A stretch of 51,818 bases of DNA from a virus, in IMG/VR virus record IMGVR_UViG_3300009537_004348, positions 1-51,818 of that record; one strand, 5' to 3'. The translations under genes were made by a program, and so were the position numbers. Below the pieces are notes generated by a model. It made no database searches and had not been told where the DNA came from. It was given only the letters and a program-made list of their open reading frames with translations. Below, piece after piece: positions 1-9,764 of the stretch (position 1 is the first letter of the stretch; every line of letters starts with the position of its first letter).

Positions 1-1719
1 GATAATTTCATCATCAGGTCCGAGCGAACGAAGTGCGCCAAGAGTCATCTTCTGCAACTCCATTTGCTCCTTCTGAACTATGATGTCTTGAACCATCTGT
101 TCGCGAATCTTACGTCGTTCCTCATCTACATTTAGCCCCAGACTTCTAAACAAAGTTTCCCTTGATACCATATTGCCTTGGACCAGTCCATTAAGCATAT
201 TTATGTAATTGTCCATGTCATACAGTATCATGGTGTTCCAATCTATTTCAGGAACTATCAGTTTCTTTTCGCCGTCTTTATATTCGTAAAACTCTTGTAT
301 TTCGCTAATGGGGGCGAAAACTTTTTTTACAAGCCATTGGGCGATCATATTTCTGAATGATTCGTATCGTTGCTTTAGAACCTCAAGCCCAACTGAAGCG
401 CTGTTAAAAGATGCACCCTCTTGTGTAATGATTGCCTTGGGAACCATCAAGCCATTTAGAATGTTATCCATGATAAAGTTCATGTCATTCCCAATGTCTA
501 TAATAGCACCTGATGCACCAACACGCTCTACGGAAACTCCAGCATGAGTGATGATTTTGAAATCTTTGTCATACTGTGCTGCTTCGAATATTTGCCTATA
601 TTGCTCTAATGCCTCAGGGGTTGGGTGAAATTCTCCCTCCGCAGTGCCGCCGACTTTAATTAGGGTTATCGGATTAACCAAGTTGTCTGCTTGAGCAAAC
701 TTAGATTCGCGCAGCTTGTCATATAGCATAAGGTCTTTATAAATACTCACCACAACCGAAGTTCCATGGGTATCATATGGAGACGACAACATCTTTAAAT
801 GACTAACGTGAAAGTTATCCAGGGGTATGTTATGCCCCTTCTTAACGTAGTATAGTATCTCTTCATCGATTTGTTGTTTAAGCTGTACATCTGCTGGGGC
901 ATTGCTATGAACCAATCTCTGTAATGCAGCATCAGGTCGCATAGATATTACTGGGTCTCCGCCTAAAACAGATGTCTTTATGTGTATATAATCTGGATTT
1001 TGTATGAGTATATTCTTCCACATACCACGACTTTGGTCAAGTTCAGCGTAAGGAAAGACCTCTCCCATCTTCCAAAACTCTAACGATATTGCTTGCAAAA
1101 GGTTAATGATATCTAGCTGCTCACACTGCTCCTCAAAAAATTGTTGCACTTTTCTATCTTTGCACTTGATATTTATCTTCCCAATGGGGTAAGTAGCATG
1201 TAGGTTGATGCAGTTATGAACCAAAGGATGTGTGTCGTAAAAGTTTCTATTCCATGCATTCATCGTAATTCTATCACGAGGAAGCTGAAGGTTAGCAATT
1301 TGAAATAAAGGAGAATAGACTTCGGGTGCTTGACGAATAGTGCCACCAGTTCCGCTAAATGCAGCATTTCCTCCAAACAATGGGTCTGAGGTTAGTGCTG
1401 CTGTACGAACAAACTGGTCTTTCATAGCCTGGGTGTGCTTATAGGAGGCACTATTTACTAATAGTGGCCCTGGACCAGACCCATCCTTTTGGAACGCAGT
1501 GCCGCGAACCAGCTGCTCTTCCCTATAATTACTGATGCCTTGTCGTGCTGCCTCAGCGCCGGAAGAGGACATATCTACGAATCGTTGCCCCATGTGCTCT
1601 TCTGAACGAGAGTTGCCGTTGTTAGGTATAACAGCAGACTTAGGTCCGTGCCTATTGTTATTAACCGTAGCTGCCTTATTAAAACTCTCAGCACGCCATG
1701 TGCCTCTTTTGATACCCAT
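1..1719 (-). CDS. Portal-like protein, C-terminal end outside the window
   Basis: I translated this frame by hand. It opens with ATG at 1719 and stays open for 573 codons to the window edge, so the C-terminus is missing. The middle of the protein contains VSHLKMLSSPYDTHGTS followed by a long helix and an NPITLIKVGG strand, the pattern of the portal stem and clip region in T4- and SPO1-like phages. Portal proteins form the dodecameric DNA gate at the capsid vertex and dock the terminase motor. The position just after the large terminase fits this role. The N-terminal 60 residues are polar and low in complexity. The fold is inferred from motif and position, not from a database match. Confidence 0.75.
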   Translation of the reverse strand, partial: MGIKRGTWRAESFNKAATVNNNRHGPKSAVIPNNGNSRSEEHMGQRFVDMSSSGAEAARQGISNYREEQLVRGTAFQKDGSGPGPLLVNSASYKHTQAMKDQFVRTAALTSDPLFGGNAAFSGTGGTIRQAPEVYSPLFQIANLQLPRDRITMNAWNRNFYDTHPLVHNCINLHATYPIGKINIKCKDRKVQQFFEEQCEQLDIINLLQAISLEFWKMGEVFPYAELDQSRGMWKNILIQNPDYIHIKTSVLGGDPVISMRPDAALQRLVHSNAPADVQLKQQIDEEILYYVKKGHNIPLDNFHVSHLKMLSSPYDTHGTSVVVSIYKDLMLYDKLRESKFAQADNLVNPITLIKVGGTAEGEFHPTPEALEQYRQIFEAAQYDKDFKIITHAGVSVERVGASGAIIDIGNDMNFIMDNILNGLMVPKAIITQEGASFNSASVGLEVLKQRYESFRNMIAQWLVKKVFAPISEIQEFYEYKDGEKKLIVPEIDWNTMILYDMDNYINMLNGLVQGNMVSRETLFRSLGLNVDEERRKIREQMVQDIIVQKEQMELQKMTLGALRSLGPDDEII

Positions 1720-1730
1720 TGTCTACCTCT

Positions 1731-3605
1731 TTAAAATTTCGGCAGGTGGGCCAAAACTGGCCCTTCCCTTTTGCCGGTAAGCCTATGCTTAGGAATAGCA
1801 AATCCTTTCGTTTGGTAGAACTTAAAACCCAAATAAGCATACATTAAGGCCATAAGTCCGTCGTTTGGTGTACCACCCTTTACGTATCGAATTACCACTC
1901 TACCCTGGTGAGTTCTTACTTCTTTTTCCATCGAACAACAGTGCTCAATTAACCAGTGTATGTGTTCATAACTTTCCCAAGGAAACTTAACTTTGCTTTT
2001 ACGCATAGTTGTGAACAACTCATCTAAAACAACGTGAGAGTTACAAATCATCCTTAGTTCTTCGGGATCATATTTATATGGATTAACCAAACTTCCGCTA
2101 TTTAAACACCCTATTATTCTGCCGCCGTATTCTCGCTGCAACTCGGGCACGATATCATTACCGAAACCCAAGTCCGCTACGCCGACCTTAATATCAAACC
2201 TTCTAAACATTTCGTGCACTACTTCTTTCTTATGTCTAAAGTCATTACTCTTTAGCTTGAATGCGTTCTCAATGTGCAAAGTGCCAGCCTTATCTGCTGA
2301 TGCAACAACCACAGATGAGAATGACTTGCCGCCAGTGGAGTCGGGCGAATCTGCTTTACCACCCCAGTCAACTCCAAGAAAGTATGGAGTCTCATATGTA
2401 CCTATTATTTTGCGATTTATCATACGCCTGCTTGGTGGGGCACCAAAAGAAATTCTTCTATCGATATCCCTGCAGTACTGCCTAATCTCTTCTTCTGACA
2501 TAGGCAAATCAGAACCACTATAGAATTCGCCCAATACTTCGTTTGCCCATATACGCTCAGTGTTTGTAGCGTGAATACCAGGCTTTTCTTTTTCTAGAGC
2601 CTCACGAGTCATGCGAGGAATCAGCATTTGATTAAAGTGAAATCCTACATACTGGGGCTCTTCACCATTATCCATTTTATGTTTGGTTGGTATCCATTTC
2701 CCGGACTCTACTGAAGCAACCTTATCGTTATGAAAACCACATTTTGGACACTCTATAGTCTGCCCATATAGCCACATCTTATCCCAATCGTTACTCCCCA
2801 TCATAAACAATGGGAAATAGTGCTCGCAGTCTAAGCACTGCAAGTGATAATATCTTTGGTCAGATGCCTCCCACATCTTATAGAAGTGAGAGCCTTTTTG
2901 CAAAGGCGTACCAAAGTATAACTGTATACCCTGGTTGACAGGCCCATAACGAGCAGCAGTGAGGGTACGACGACTATTACCAATGTCGTCTTGATTCATA
3001 CGCTGAACCTCATCATAAAAAATGCCATCAAGGGTCATACCTTGAAGGCGTACAGCGTTGTTAGCATTGGATTCAACCCAAAGCTTATTTTCGTTTTTGA
3101 AAGTCTTAGCTGTCAGAGTATCCTCTGGAACATCCTTGCGTCGTCTACCATCTTCATCATACATGAGTAGTTGATTCTGAATATACCCATTCTGCGAAGT
3201 ACGCATCATGGTACTCAACTTATCTTTGGCAAAAAACTGAACGTTAGCTAATGCAGGAAAGCAGTGAAGTATACGGACAGGCGGGCTATCTGACGAGGTT
3301 CCGTACATACCACTCGCACAGAAGTATAACTCTAGGGCAGTGGCCATTACGGTTGCGCCGACCTGACGACCCTTGACACAAACTACAGGTTTGCCAGTAG
3401 GTCCCAAAGCCTCTGTGGCTATGTACCTATAGACATCTGCTAGAAATTTCCAACCTGTACCACCGCCAAGTTTTAATGGTTCGCCATCTATTGTGAGATA
3501 GTTTTCGGCAAAAGATACCGGGTCAACTTTAAGAACCTCTTTCTTTAAGTCTTCAAACCATTGTTCTGGGGTAGTATAGGAATTAAGCTGCTGCTTATTC
3601 GCCAC
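1731..3605 (-). CDS. terL: Terminase large subunit (DNA packaging ATPase/nuclease)
   Basis: This 624-aa protein is the packaging motor that translocates DNA into the prohead and cuts it. A P-loop variant GRQVGATV lies near residues 79-86 and a Walker B segment FYDEV near 196-200. A coupling motif FGTP follows near 231. A four-cysteine zinc ribbon (C257, C260, C286, C289) sits between the ATPase and nuclease domains, as in GpA-type terminases. The RNase H-like nuclease domain begins with GVDWGG near 411, with further acidic residues at VADLG near 476. Translation starts at GTG in a TAGTG overlap with the stop of the upstream gene, which implies coupling. Confidence 0.93.
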   Translation of the reverse strand: MANKQQLNSYTTPEQWFEDLKKEVLKVDPVSFAENYLTIDGEPLKLGGGTGWKFLADVYRYIATEALGPTGKPVVCVKGRQVGATVMATALELYFCASGMYGTSSDSPPVRILHCFPALANVQFFAKDKLSTMMRTSQNGYIQNQLLMYDEDGRRRKDVPEDTLTAKTFKNENKLWVESNANNAVRLQGMTLDGIFYDEVQRMNQDDIGNSRRTLTAARYGPVNQGIQLYFGTPLQKGSHFYKMWEASDQRYYHLQCLDCEHYFPLFMMGSNDWDKMWLYGQTIECPKCGFHNDKVASVESGKWIPTKHKMDNGEEPQYVGFHFNQMLIPRMTREALEKEKPGIHATNTERIWANEVLGEFYSGSDLPMSEEEIRQYCRDIDRRISFGAPPSRRMINRKIIGTYETPYFLGVDWGGKADSPDSTGGKSFSSVVVASADKAGTLHIENAFKLKSNDFRHKKEVVHEMFRRFDIKVGVADLGFGNDIVPELQREYGGRIIGCLNSGSLVNPYKYDPEELRMICNSHVVLDELFTTMRKSKVKFPWESYEHIHWLIEHCCSMEKEVRTHQGRVVIRYVKGGTPNDGLMALMYAYLGFKFYQTKGFAIPKHRLTGKREGPVLAHLPKF

Positions 3606-4189
3606 TACCGTTTTACTCCATCATGTGTTTGATAATCTGCTATGTCATCTTCAAAATCTTCATGCCTTTCCTGACCGACTAGACCTACATCATACACCTC
3701 ATCAGATTCATTATAGAATCGCTTTTTTCGCTGTTCTATATAATCCCTTAGCTCCTGGTCAGAGAAGCTAACCAACTCTTTGCCGTATCTGTCACGCAAA
3801 AAATTCATGATAGAAAGAGTGTTCTTTGTGCCACCACTATGTTCACACATACTATCTATGTCTTTCATAATTTCTGGGTTACCTTTTAGTTTAGGTAGGG
3901 AGCTTTCTGCCGGGCCCATTTTTGCATGACGAATAGATAAAGGACGGAAGTGCGCCTTTTTAACCTGCTCGCCACCTGTATCTTCTTGACTAAGAGCATC
4001 TAGGCCAACCTGTTCACGGTAGCTTTGAACCACACTCTCAACAGTCTGACCTTTTTTATCGGTGATGATATTCATTACCTCTTGTACGGTAGAAGGGTTC
4101 TTTTCTGCCATGCTGCGAAGGAATTCATCAAACCATTCGCCGCCCCTTTCATCGCGTACAAAAACATCACTTCGGGATACTATGCTCAT
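3605..4189 (-). CDS. Unknown protein upstream of terL, 194 aa
   Basis: I do not recognise this protein. It is mostly helical, charged and low in cysteine, with an acidic C-terminal third. It is coupled to terL through TAGTG and to the 129-aa gene upstream by a 4-base ATGA overlap. A role in packaging or head assembly is suggested only by position. A small terminase subunit is possible, but no helix-turn-helix is evident here. Confidence 0.8.
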   Translation of the reverse strand: MSIVSRSDVFVRDERGGEWFDEFLRSMAEKNPSTVQEVMNIITDKKGQTVESVVQSYREQVGLDALSQEDTGGEQVKKAHFRPLSIRHAKMGPAESSLPKLKGNPEIMKDIDSMCEHSGGTKNTLSIMNFLRDRYGKELVSFSDQELRDYIEQRKKRFYNESDEVYDVGLVGQERHEDFEDDIADYQTHDGVKR

Positions 4190-4575
4190 TTCTTCTTTTT
4201 CTCCTCAGAGGGCGGCCCAGCCTTTTCGCTTATTTCTATTTTGTATTTTCTTGCTGCTGCTAAAATCCTATTCCATATCTGCTTGCGTTTGGCTGGAGGG
4301 TATTTGTTAGCATTTGCTGGCTTAGAGAAATAACTAAGTGCTGCACGAACATTCTCTTCAGTATGTATGGGATACTTGTAGTTATCCGGGTCAGCATAAT
4401 CACTGCGACTCTTCGCCCCGGTCTCACGATACTTTTTAGGAGGCGTTTTGTGCGTAGTCATCTCTTTATCTTTAGCAACTCTCTCAAGTATCGTGTCTAT
4501 CTCGCGTGCTTCATCAAATAGACCCAGCGCATCTAACCTAGTAGCGATTTTTGCAAGTTTTTGTAAGATAGACAT
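4186..4575 (-). CDS. Helical-hairpin protein with a DYADP-type phage domain, 129 aa
   Basis: Residues 1-35 form the helical hairpin that recurs in this cluster (LAKIATRLDALGLFDEAREID). The centre, from about residue 59, carries SDYADPDNYKYPI followed by helices. This resembles a small domain seen in many phage structural proteins (DUF6582-like, recalled from memory). The C-terminus ends in a lysine run. Function is unknown. The stop overlaps the next start by ATGA, so it is translated with the terL group. Confidence 0.8.
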   Translation of the reverse strand: MSILQKLAKIATRLDALGLFDEAREIDTILERVAKDKEMTTHKTPPKKYRETGAKSRSDYADPDNYKYPIHTEENVRAALSYFSKPANANKYPPAKRKQIWNRILAAARKYKIEISEKAGPPSEEKKKK

Positions 4576-4585
4576 GTTTATTACC

Positions 4586-4765
4586 TCAAAGTTCTATTGT
4601 AATTACTGAGTTGTCTTTGGTTTCATCCTCAAACTCTTCGGGCATTATTTCTAAATACAACCTATCAAGCAATTCCTCTTCAGTTTCTTTCCTCTTCTCT
4701 TTATCTTGATAGATAACCAATTCCTTTACCAAATCTTGTACGTCTTCAGGAACGTAATTAGACAT
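4586..4765 (-). CDS. Small acidic protein, 59 aa
   Basis: A short open frame fills the gap between two longer genes. It starts at ATG 4765, nine bases after a strong AAAGGAGGC-type ribosome binding site, and stops at TGA 4586-4588. The product begins MSNYVPEDVQDL and is rich in Glu, Lys and Asp, so it is probably one long helix with an acidic tail. No family is recognised. The ribosome binding site and exact gap filling are the main support. Confidence 0.7.
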   Translation of the reverse strand: MSNYVPEDVQDLVKELVIYQDKEKRKETEEELLDRLYLEIMPEEFEDETKDNSVITIEL

Positions 4766-4776
4766 GAAGCCTCCTT

Positions 4777-5703
4777 TTATGCGTGGTATTGAGTTTGGAA
4801 GTCAATACCATCTCCTGATGCTGGGTCTGCTGGTTCATTCAATAAACCACGGTCCTTCAGCACAGGGTATCCATAATCAGCAACTAACTGCTGAATAGAC
4901 AACTCTTCTCTTGGGTTGAAGTTGTATTTGTTCTTCAACTTAAGATATGTTTCTTCAATATTTCTTCCCGCAGATACTTTGGAATTTATCAGTATGCCAA
5001 CGATGGCTCTTTCAAATGGAGTCATATACACATTGAGAACAGGGGTTGTGGCTACTTTCTCAATGCGATTTTCAGCATCAGCGTGCTCATTAGCTTCGCA
5101 GTGCAAACAAACCATCGTATCATTCTCGGTATCATGCCACATAGGCACATTACTTTCGCACTTGTTACAACTGCCCTCTGATACTAGGCGCACGTTTAGC
5201 TCGGCAGTTTTACCACTTGCCTTTAGCTTCTTAATCTGCTTTTCTAGACGGTCCATCATGTCGGTGAGAGACTTACGAAGCTTATCTACTTCGCTCTCAT
5301 CAATAACGCCATCAAAATCAGAACGCATAGCCTTACTGATTTCACCGTCAAGCTTGTTTAAGAATGCCTTTGCGCGCTCACAGCCAGAGATAGTTTCTCC
5401 AGAGTGACGTGGAATCTTATTCATCTTGTCTTTCACATAGTCTACGAAAGCAGCATGATTGCCATCATTAGCCCAATCTTTTGGTGCCTCTTCTACGACT
5501 TCCTCATCCTCGACATATTCAACGTCTGAACCAGGAATAAGAGCTGCGAAATCTGCAGCATCCTCTTCTACCAGAAGAGACTCTTCCGTAGGAACATCTG
5601 CTTCGTCGACCAAAAGAGCATCGTCGTTTAGGTCAGTGAGCAAGAAATCCTCCGCCTCATCAACCCAAAGAGCATTTTGATCATTGTCATAAAACCCTGT
5701 CAT
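4777..5703 (-). CDS. Acidic-N-terminus, zinc-ribbon protein, 308 aa
   Basis: The first 75 residues are very acidic and probably disordered. A helical region follows that includes DFDGVIDESE, a partial EF-hand-like loop, and then a likely coiled coil. Two CxxC pairs (CNKC and CLHC, near 179-199) form a probable zinc ribbon. The C-terminal 90 residues look globular. It starts at ATG 5703 behind GGAGGAATTAAA. I do not recognise the family. The setting among terminase-proximal genes suggests a virion or assembly role. Confidence 0.8.
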   Translation of the reverse strand: MTGFYDNDQNALWVDEAEDFLLTDLNDDALLVDEADVPTEESLLVEEDAADFAALIPGSDVEYVEDEEVVEEAPKDWANDGNHAAFVDYVKDKMNKIPRHSGETISGCERAKAFLNKLDGEISKAMRSDFDGVIDESEVDKLRKSLTDMMDRLEKQIKKLKASGKTAELNVRLVSEGSCNKCESNVPMWHDTENDTMVCLHCEANEHADAENRIEKVATTPVLNVYMTPFERAIVGILINSKVSAGRNIEETYLKLKNKYNFNPREELSIQQLVADYGYPVLKDRGLLNEPADPASGDGIDFQTQYHA

Positions 5704-5716
5704 TTTAATTCCTCCA

Positions 5717-6772
5717 TTATCGGTTTACCTGACGAGGGCCAAACCATGCGTCAGATAATTCCCAAAGTAGCCCTGTATCGGTTCGTTCTTTCTCGTATTT
5801 ATCTCGATAATCCTCTAAGTATTTTTCTATCTTAGCGAACGTCTCTTTATGATTTTCTTTGGTGCTCTGAAGTTTTCTCAAAAGCTTATCGAGTATATCA
5901 GCCTTTTCATCTTCTCCAGATTCATCATATTTATCTGCAAGCTTTATTAGCTCTTCTGGTCTACTGAAACCTAACAAACTAAACAGACCAAAGAAAAGAT
6001 TTCGGCTTTCATTGTTGTCGGCATAGAATCCTAATGGATACCCATAGAGTCCATCTAAGCCTATACCCTGAAAAGTTTGTGGATACAATGGGCTGCCTCT
6101 AAACGAAGTGCTGTGTTGTCCAGCCCCAGTATCTCCAAAATCACAATCGACTTTATTGTGCGACTTTAATATCTTGTCTGCATATGGGCAAGTCTTTCCA
6201 TCTTTATGATAAGCATATACAAGCCTATTGGCTTTTGCTACGTTATCCCTCTGCCCCTCTTCTTCAATATTAGTTAAAGGAGCCATTCTGTCAACTGATT
6301 TACCGGCATTTTCGCAAGCATCCACTATGGGCAAACCAAAAGGACATCCTCTTATTTCGTCTCCACGAATTATTGCAAGCTTTTTATTACCGACATTTTC
6401 TGCTTGAATAATTTTCATTTCTCTACCATCGTCTCGTGTAGTAACTTTCTGCAATTCGGCTGCTCTATCCGTATATATCTTTTTGTAATACGATTCATCC
6501 TGCTTAAAGATTTCATTTTTCTGCGCAGGTTGTTTTGGGTCAGGATAATTGCCAACAAACTCTATGGACATATCCTCCCTTTGTTTTTTTGCTATATCTC
6601 TTCGCTTTACTTCCTCTAAATCTTCTTCACTAACTATCATTTGGTCTTGGTTTACGATTCTATCAGGATCAGATCTATTAATTCTGTTAAAGGGGCCCTC
6701 ATTGTAGTCGAAATTTTGCCTGTACCAATTGGTTTCATTTCGAACCCTTATATGCCAGGTATCTTTTTTCAT
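5717..6772 (-). CDS. Unknown morphogenesis-region protein with helical hairpin, 351 aa
   Basis: No known family is recognised. The N-terminal half is polar. The middle has scattered cysteines (GCPFGLP, DACENAG, TCPYAD, VDCDFGD) that could bind metal or iron-sulfur. Near 270-300 lies another copy of the helical-hairpin motif of this cluster (EELIKLADKYDESGEDEKAD). The start overlaps the stop of the upstream gene by ATGA. Its N-terminal text (RNETNWYRQNFDYNEGPF) echoes the C-terminus of the neighbouring 247-aa protein (DFWRRNYDYGESPY), which suggests a shared short binding motif. Confidence 0.8.
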   Translation of the reverse strand: MKKDTWHIRVRNETNWYRQNFDYNEGPFNRINRSDPDRIVNQDQMIVSEEDLEEVKRRDIAKKQREDMSIEFVGNYPDPKQPAQKNEIFKQDESYYKKIYTDRAAELQKVTTRDDGREMKIIQAENVGNKKLAIIRGDEIRGCPFGLPIVDACENAGKSVDRMAPLTNIEEEGQRDNVAKANRLVYAYHKDGKTCPYADKILKSHNKVDCDFGDTGAGQHSTSFRGSPLYPQTFQGIGLDGLYGYPLGFYADNNESRNLFFGLFSLLGFSRPEELIKLADKYDESGEDEKADILDKLLRKLQSTKENHKETFAKIEKYLEDYRDKYEKERTDTGLLWELSDAWFGPRQVNR

Positions 6773-7512
6773 TTCTTCTTTTTAACTCGCTTAGAAAATG
6801 GAGGCTTGTCAGTTATTTTCTCAATCTTATCCAAGTTCATATATGGGCTTTCGCCATAATCGTAATTTCTGCGCCAAAAGTCTGGCAAGTTTTCATTATG
6901 CTCGCTGTCTCTTGGTGAGAGGTGACGCTCTTTCTTCTTTTTTTTGCCAGCTGTTAGTTCTGGTTTAGCTGACCCACGAACACCAGCCACACTGTTTGAA
7001 GTGTCAACCTCATACTCTCCAGGCTCCGGTCCTAAAAGATTAGTAAGTTCTGCCCAACCTTTACCTACCCAGTATTTCCAATCCTTTGCATTATCTTCTT
7101 GACTGTGCATTTTTTCCAGCATAGAGTAATACTTAGGGTCTTCCGCTAAATGGTCTAATGCTATTTCTTTAGCCAAGCCCCTATCGTTTGTGTGCTCAAG
7201 CTCTTCTTTAATGCCCTTTTCCAACTCTTTCTTATCTACGTCCTTTTCAGAAAGCTTATCGCCCTTTCCTCCTGGCAATTGATCATCAGCCTGTTGTGTC
7301 TGAGTTTGCTGCTGCTGCTGTGCTTGTTGTTGCTGCAATCGCATCTGCTCTAATTGCTGAACCTGAGTTTCCAATTGCTCCACAGTGTTGGTAAGAGTTT
7401 GAAGCTGGTCAGGCAAATTTAGATTCTGCAAAGCCTGCAACTGTGTCTTCAGATTCTCTAAAGTCTGTGGTGCTGTGGAAGTTTGCATCCCTGTTTGAGC
7501 TTTTCGTTTCAT
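6769..7512 (-). CDS. Gln-rich coiled-coil protein with a DUF5661-like segment, 247 aa
   Basis: Residues 15-80 are a glutamine-rich coiled coil with a poly-Q stretch. Residues near 95-135 contain EELEHTNDRGLAKEIALDHL and then EDPKYY, which matches my memory of the DUF5661 pattern found in phage and bacterial proteins. The C-terminus is lysine-rich. It is coupled at both ends by ATGA overlaps. Function is unknown. A scaffold-like or internal virion role is possible. Confidence 0.8.
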   Translation of the reverse strand: MKRKAQTGMQTSTAPQTLENLKTQLQALQNLNLPDQLQTLTNTVEQLETQVQQLEQMRLQQQQAQQQQQTQTQQADDQLPGGKGDKLSEKDVDKKELEKGIKEELEHTNDRGLAKEIALDHLAEDPKYYSMLEKMHSQEDNAKDWKYWVGKGWAELTNLLGPEPGEYEVDTSNSVAGVRGSAKPELTAGKKKKKERHLSPRDSEHNENLPDFWRRNYDYGESPYMNLDKIEKITDKPPFSKRVKKKK

Positions 7513-8276
7513 AATGCTTTTACCAATAGTCGCTTTTGTATTAGAATATCCGAAATAGTTTTAGTCAATGGAACCAGAGGAAGAAGCTTATACTCTATTA
7601 GCATCTCGATACCTTTGTCGGCGTCCATTAGCACTATCTCGTTCATCTTGTCTTGCACGAATTTCTGAGGAAGATTCTGTATCTTCTTACGATTTGCTCG
7701 CATCGCAGACTTTAGCCCATCATCCAGCTTGAAATCGTATTTGATAGCGAATCTTATAGCCCTCAATATTCGTCTTGGGTCTACACCTATCGTAATGGCT
7801 GGGTCTATAGGGCATTTGATTAGTCCTGCCTGTAAATCTCCTACGCCCTCTCCAGTTAAATCATATATAGACCTGAAATCTAAACTTTCTAACAGTGTAT
7901 TTATAGTGAAGTCTCTACTGTAAATCTCCAACTTCATATCGTCTACATTAGATACTCCCATCTTCTTCAACTCATCTTCTACTCCGGGAGCTTTAAAGTT
8001 GCTAGAAAAATCTATATGTAATCCCTCTACATCTATAGAGCTATGCCCATCATCATAAGTCCTAAGATTACTATCAGGAAAGTATCTACCAACTGCTTCA
8101 GCCAACTTAACGGAATCTTTGTCACCAGTAGTTATATCTACATCTTTTATTTGAGACTTGGTTCCACGTTTACCCAATAATCTGTCTCGTGGTACGCCTC
8201 CTACTATAAAAGGCTGGCTCAGTTTCAATCTATCCGCAACTTTCTCAACACCTGAGAGGATTTCATCAACATTCAT
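7509..8276 (-). CDS. CCA-adding enzyme/poly(A) polymerase-like nucleotidyltransferase
   Basis: The 255-aa protein has the class II nucleotidyltransferase head: FIVGGVPRDRLLG (GG at 26-27) followed by the metal-binding DVD at 45-47. The usual RDFTIN motif comes next, then DPRRILRAIRFA, the neck segment of bacterial CCA-adding enzymes and poly(A) polymerases. These enzymes add CCA or A tails to RNA 3' ends. At 255 residues it lacks the long body and tail of cellular enzymes. It sits inside the structural cluster and is coupled to the coiled-coil gene, an odd place for an RNA enzyme. Substrate is not predictable. Confidence 0.88.
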   Translation of the reverse strand: MNVDEILSGVEKVADRLKLSQPFIVGGVPRDRLLGKRGTKSQIKDVDITTGDKDSVKLAEAVGRYFPDSNLRTYDDGHSSIDVEGLHIDFSSNFKAPGVEDELKKMGVSNVDDMKLEIYSRDFTINTLLESLDFRSIYDLTGEGVGDLQAGLIKCPIDPAITIGVDPRRILRAIRFAIKYDFKLDDGLKSAMRANRKKIQNLPQKFVQDKMNEIVLMDADKGIEMLIEYKLLPLVPLTKTISDILIQKRLLVKAL

Positions 8277-8279
8277 GGA

Positions 8280-9764
8280 TTACCTCTCTTTCTTTTCTGG
8301 CAAAGTCTGCTGAACCTCTCCTACTGGCTTTTCCATCAAACCCCCGGTTTCCATTTTCTTTGGGGCTTTAGCTGGCGTCTGAACAGTAGCCGGTGGTAAA
8401 ACAGGTTGCTGCGGCGATGGTGCGCTTTTGCCTTGCGGCGTAGGCTTCATCGACTGAGGAGTTGTAGTTCCAGTGCCGCGAAGTTTAGCTATGATTGCTT
8501 CTATCTTATTACTTGCATAGCCATACGCCTCTATCAGCTTTGACTGCGCATCTGTTAGTTCAGGAAAATAACTAGCCAGCCCGATATCATTCAACAAGAT
8601 ATCTATGCTGGCCAACTCTCTAATTGTGTCGCGAGACTTTAGCTTCTTGCTAACGCCCGCAAGTCGATTAATAATTGTATCCACACCCACCTTGGCTTGT
8701 TGTGGTAGGTCTGGTTCTTGTGGAACTGCAGGAGGTAGAGCTTGCAAAACATCTTCATTCCCACTTGACTGCTGAGGCTCAACTGCAGTCTTTAAGAACA
8801 CTGCGCCCTCTGGAAATCCAAAGCGCTCCATTCTATTTGCTGAGCGAATCACACAGTCCTCAATTGATGCATATACATCCAGCTTATTGATGCTTTTATC
8901 TAGAGCAAACATCTCATCATAAATATGATCTAGATTTTGAGAACTAAGGGCATCGCAGTATTTTTCAACCAATCGTCTAAGTGAACGTAGCCTGGAGCGC
9001 ATCTTTAGCTTTAGCATTTTAGCCTGTTCAAAGCTTTTCTCTCTTTCAGTCTGCTCGGGCTTCTTAAAAGTGCTTATGCTTGGGCGCTCCTCGTCTCTAG
9101 CATACCAAGATTGAGGTAGAGCTGGCAGGTCTATATCTAATGCTTCTTTGTTCAAGTGCGCCACCTTTACATTGTATTTTTCCGGAGTGCCTTCTTCAAA
9201 ATAGCGCACCCAGCTTCTGAAATTGTATCTTTCATCCACATCCCAGCTTGCCGTATGACGATTGATAGCATCCTCACGACTCATTTCCTGAGTACGTAAT
9301 GATGCGTATATTTTCTTTAGAGTAGATATCCACTTATCTATATTGTATTGTGGTCTACGTTCAGGCATTCCTCCCATATTAGGGTGTGCCTTTTTGTCGA
9401 GCCTATCACACAACCACTTGTGTATTAGTAACCTATAGTCGGTGAGATTGTCTAGGGTGTAGTCTTCGCTTTTATTCGATACTATGTACCTGCATACATC
9501 CTTCTTGTGCTCTGGCGATGCTTTGATTCCAAAAGTATCATCTAGAATTTCATCTACGAAGTTTCCAGCAAAAAAGTATGCGCTGTAGTCATCATCTGAA
9601 TGCACACCAGCATCACTTGCCGCCTGAGCATCCAAAAGCAATTCTCCACACAGGTCTTCTGTAACCCCAGATTCGATGACGCTGAGCAATTTCTTGAGCA
9701 TGTACTTGTTGATTGCGCCAGCTTTATATGCTTCTAGAATTTTCTCGGCATAATGGTTACTCAT
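8280..9764 (-). CDS. Large helical structural-region protein with Pro-rich tail, 494 aa
   Basis: No family is recognised. The protein is helical for about 400 residues, then has Pro/Gln-rich linkers around a helical segment near 355-415, ending in a low-complexity PPATVQTPAKAPKK-type tail. I chose the ATG at 9764 (MSNHYAEK) because AGGAG lies nine bases upstream. The ATG two codons earlier is only three bases from it. The start overlaps the end of the upstream gene. Length and linkers suggest a virion or injected protein, but this is inference. Confidence 0.78.
   Translation of the reverse strand: MSNHYAEKILEAYKAGAINKYMLKKLLSVIESGVTEDLCGELLLDAQAASDAGVHSDDDYSAYFFAGNFVDEILDDTFGIKASPEHKKDVCRYIVSNKSEDYTLDNLTDYRLLIHKWLCDRLDKKAHPNMGGMPERRPQYNIDKWISTLKKIYASLRTQEMSREDAINRHTASWDVDERYNFRSWVRYFEEGTPEKYNVKVAHLNKEALDIDLPALPQSWYARDEERPSISTFKKPEQTEREKSFEQAKMLKLKMRSRLRSLRRLVEKYCDALSSQNLDHIYDEMFALDKSINKLDVYASIEDCVIRSANRMERFGFPEGAVFLKTAVEPQQSSGNEDVLQALPPAVPQEPDLPQQAKVGVDTIINRLAGVSKKLKSRDTIRELASIDILLNDIGLASYFPELTDAQSKLIEAYGYASNKIEAIIAKLRGTGTTTPQSMKPTPQGKSAPSPQQPVLPPATVQTPAKAPKKMETGGLMEKPVGEVQQTLPEKKER

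Noticed and set aside
5100-5400. A true calcium-binding EF-hand in the 308-aa protein
   Set aside because: DFDGVIDESE matches only part of the loop and lacks the first ligand, so it may be chance.
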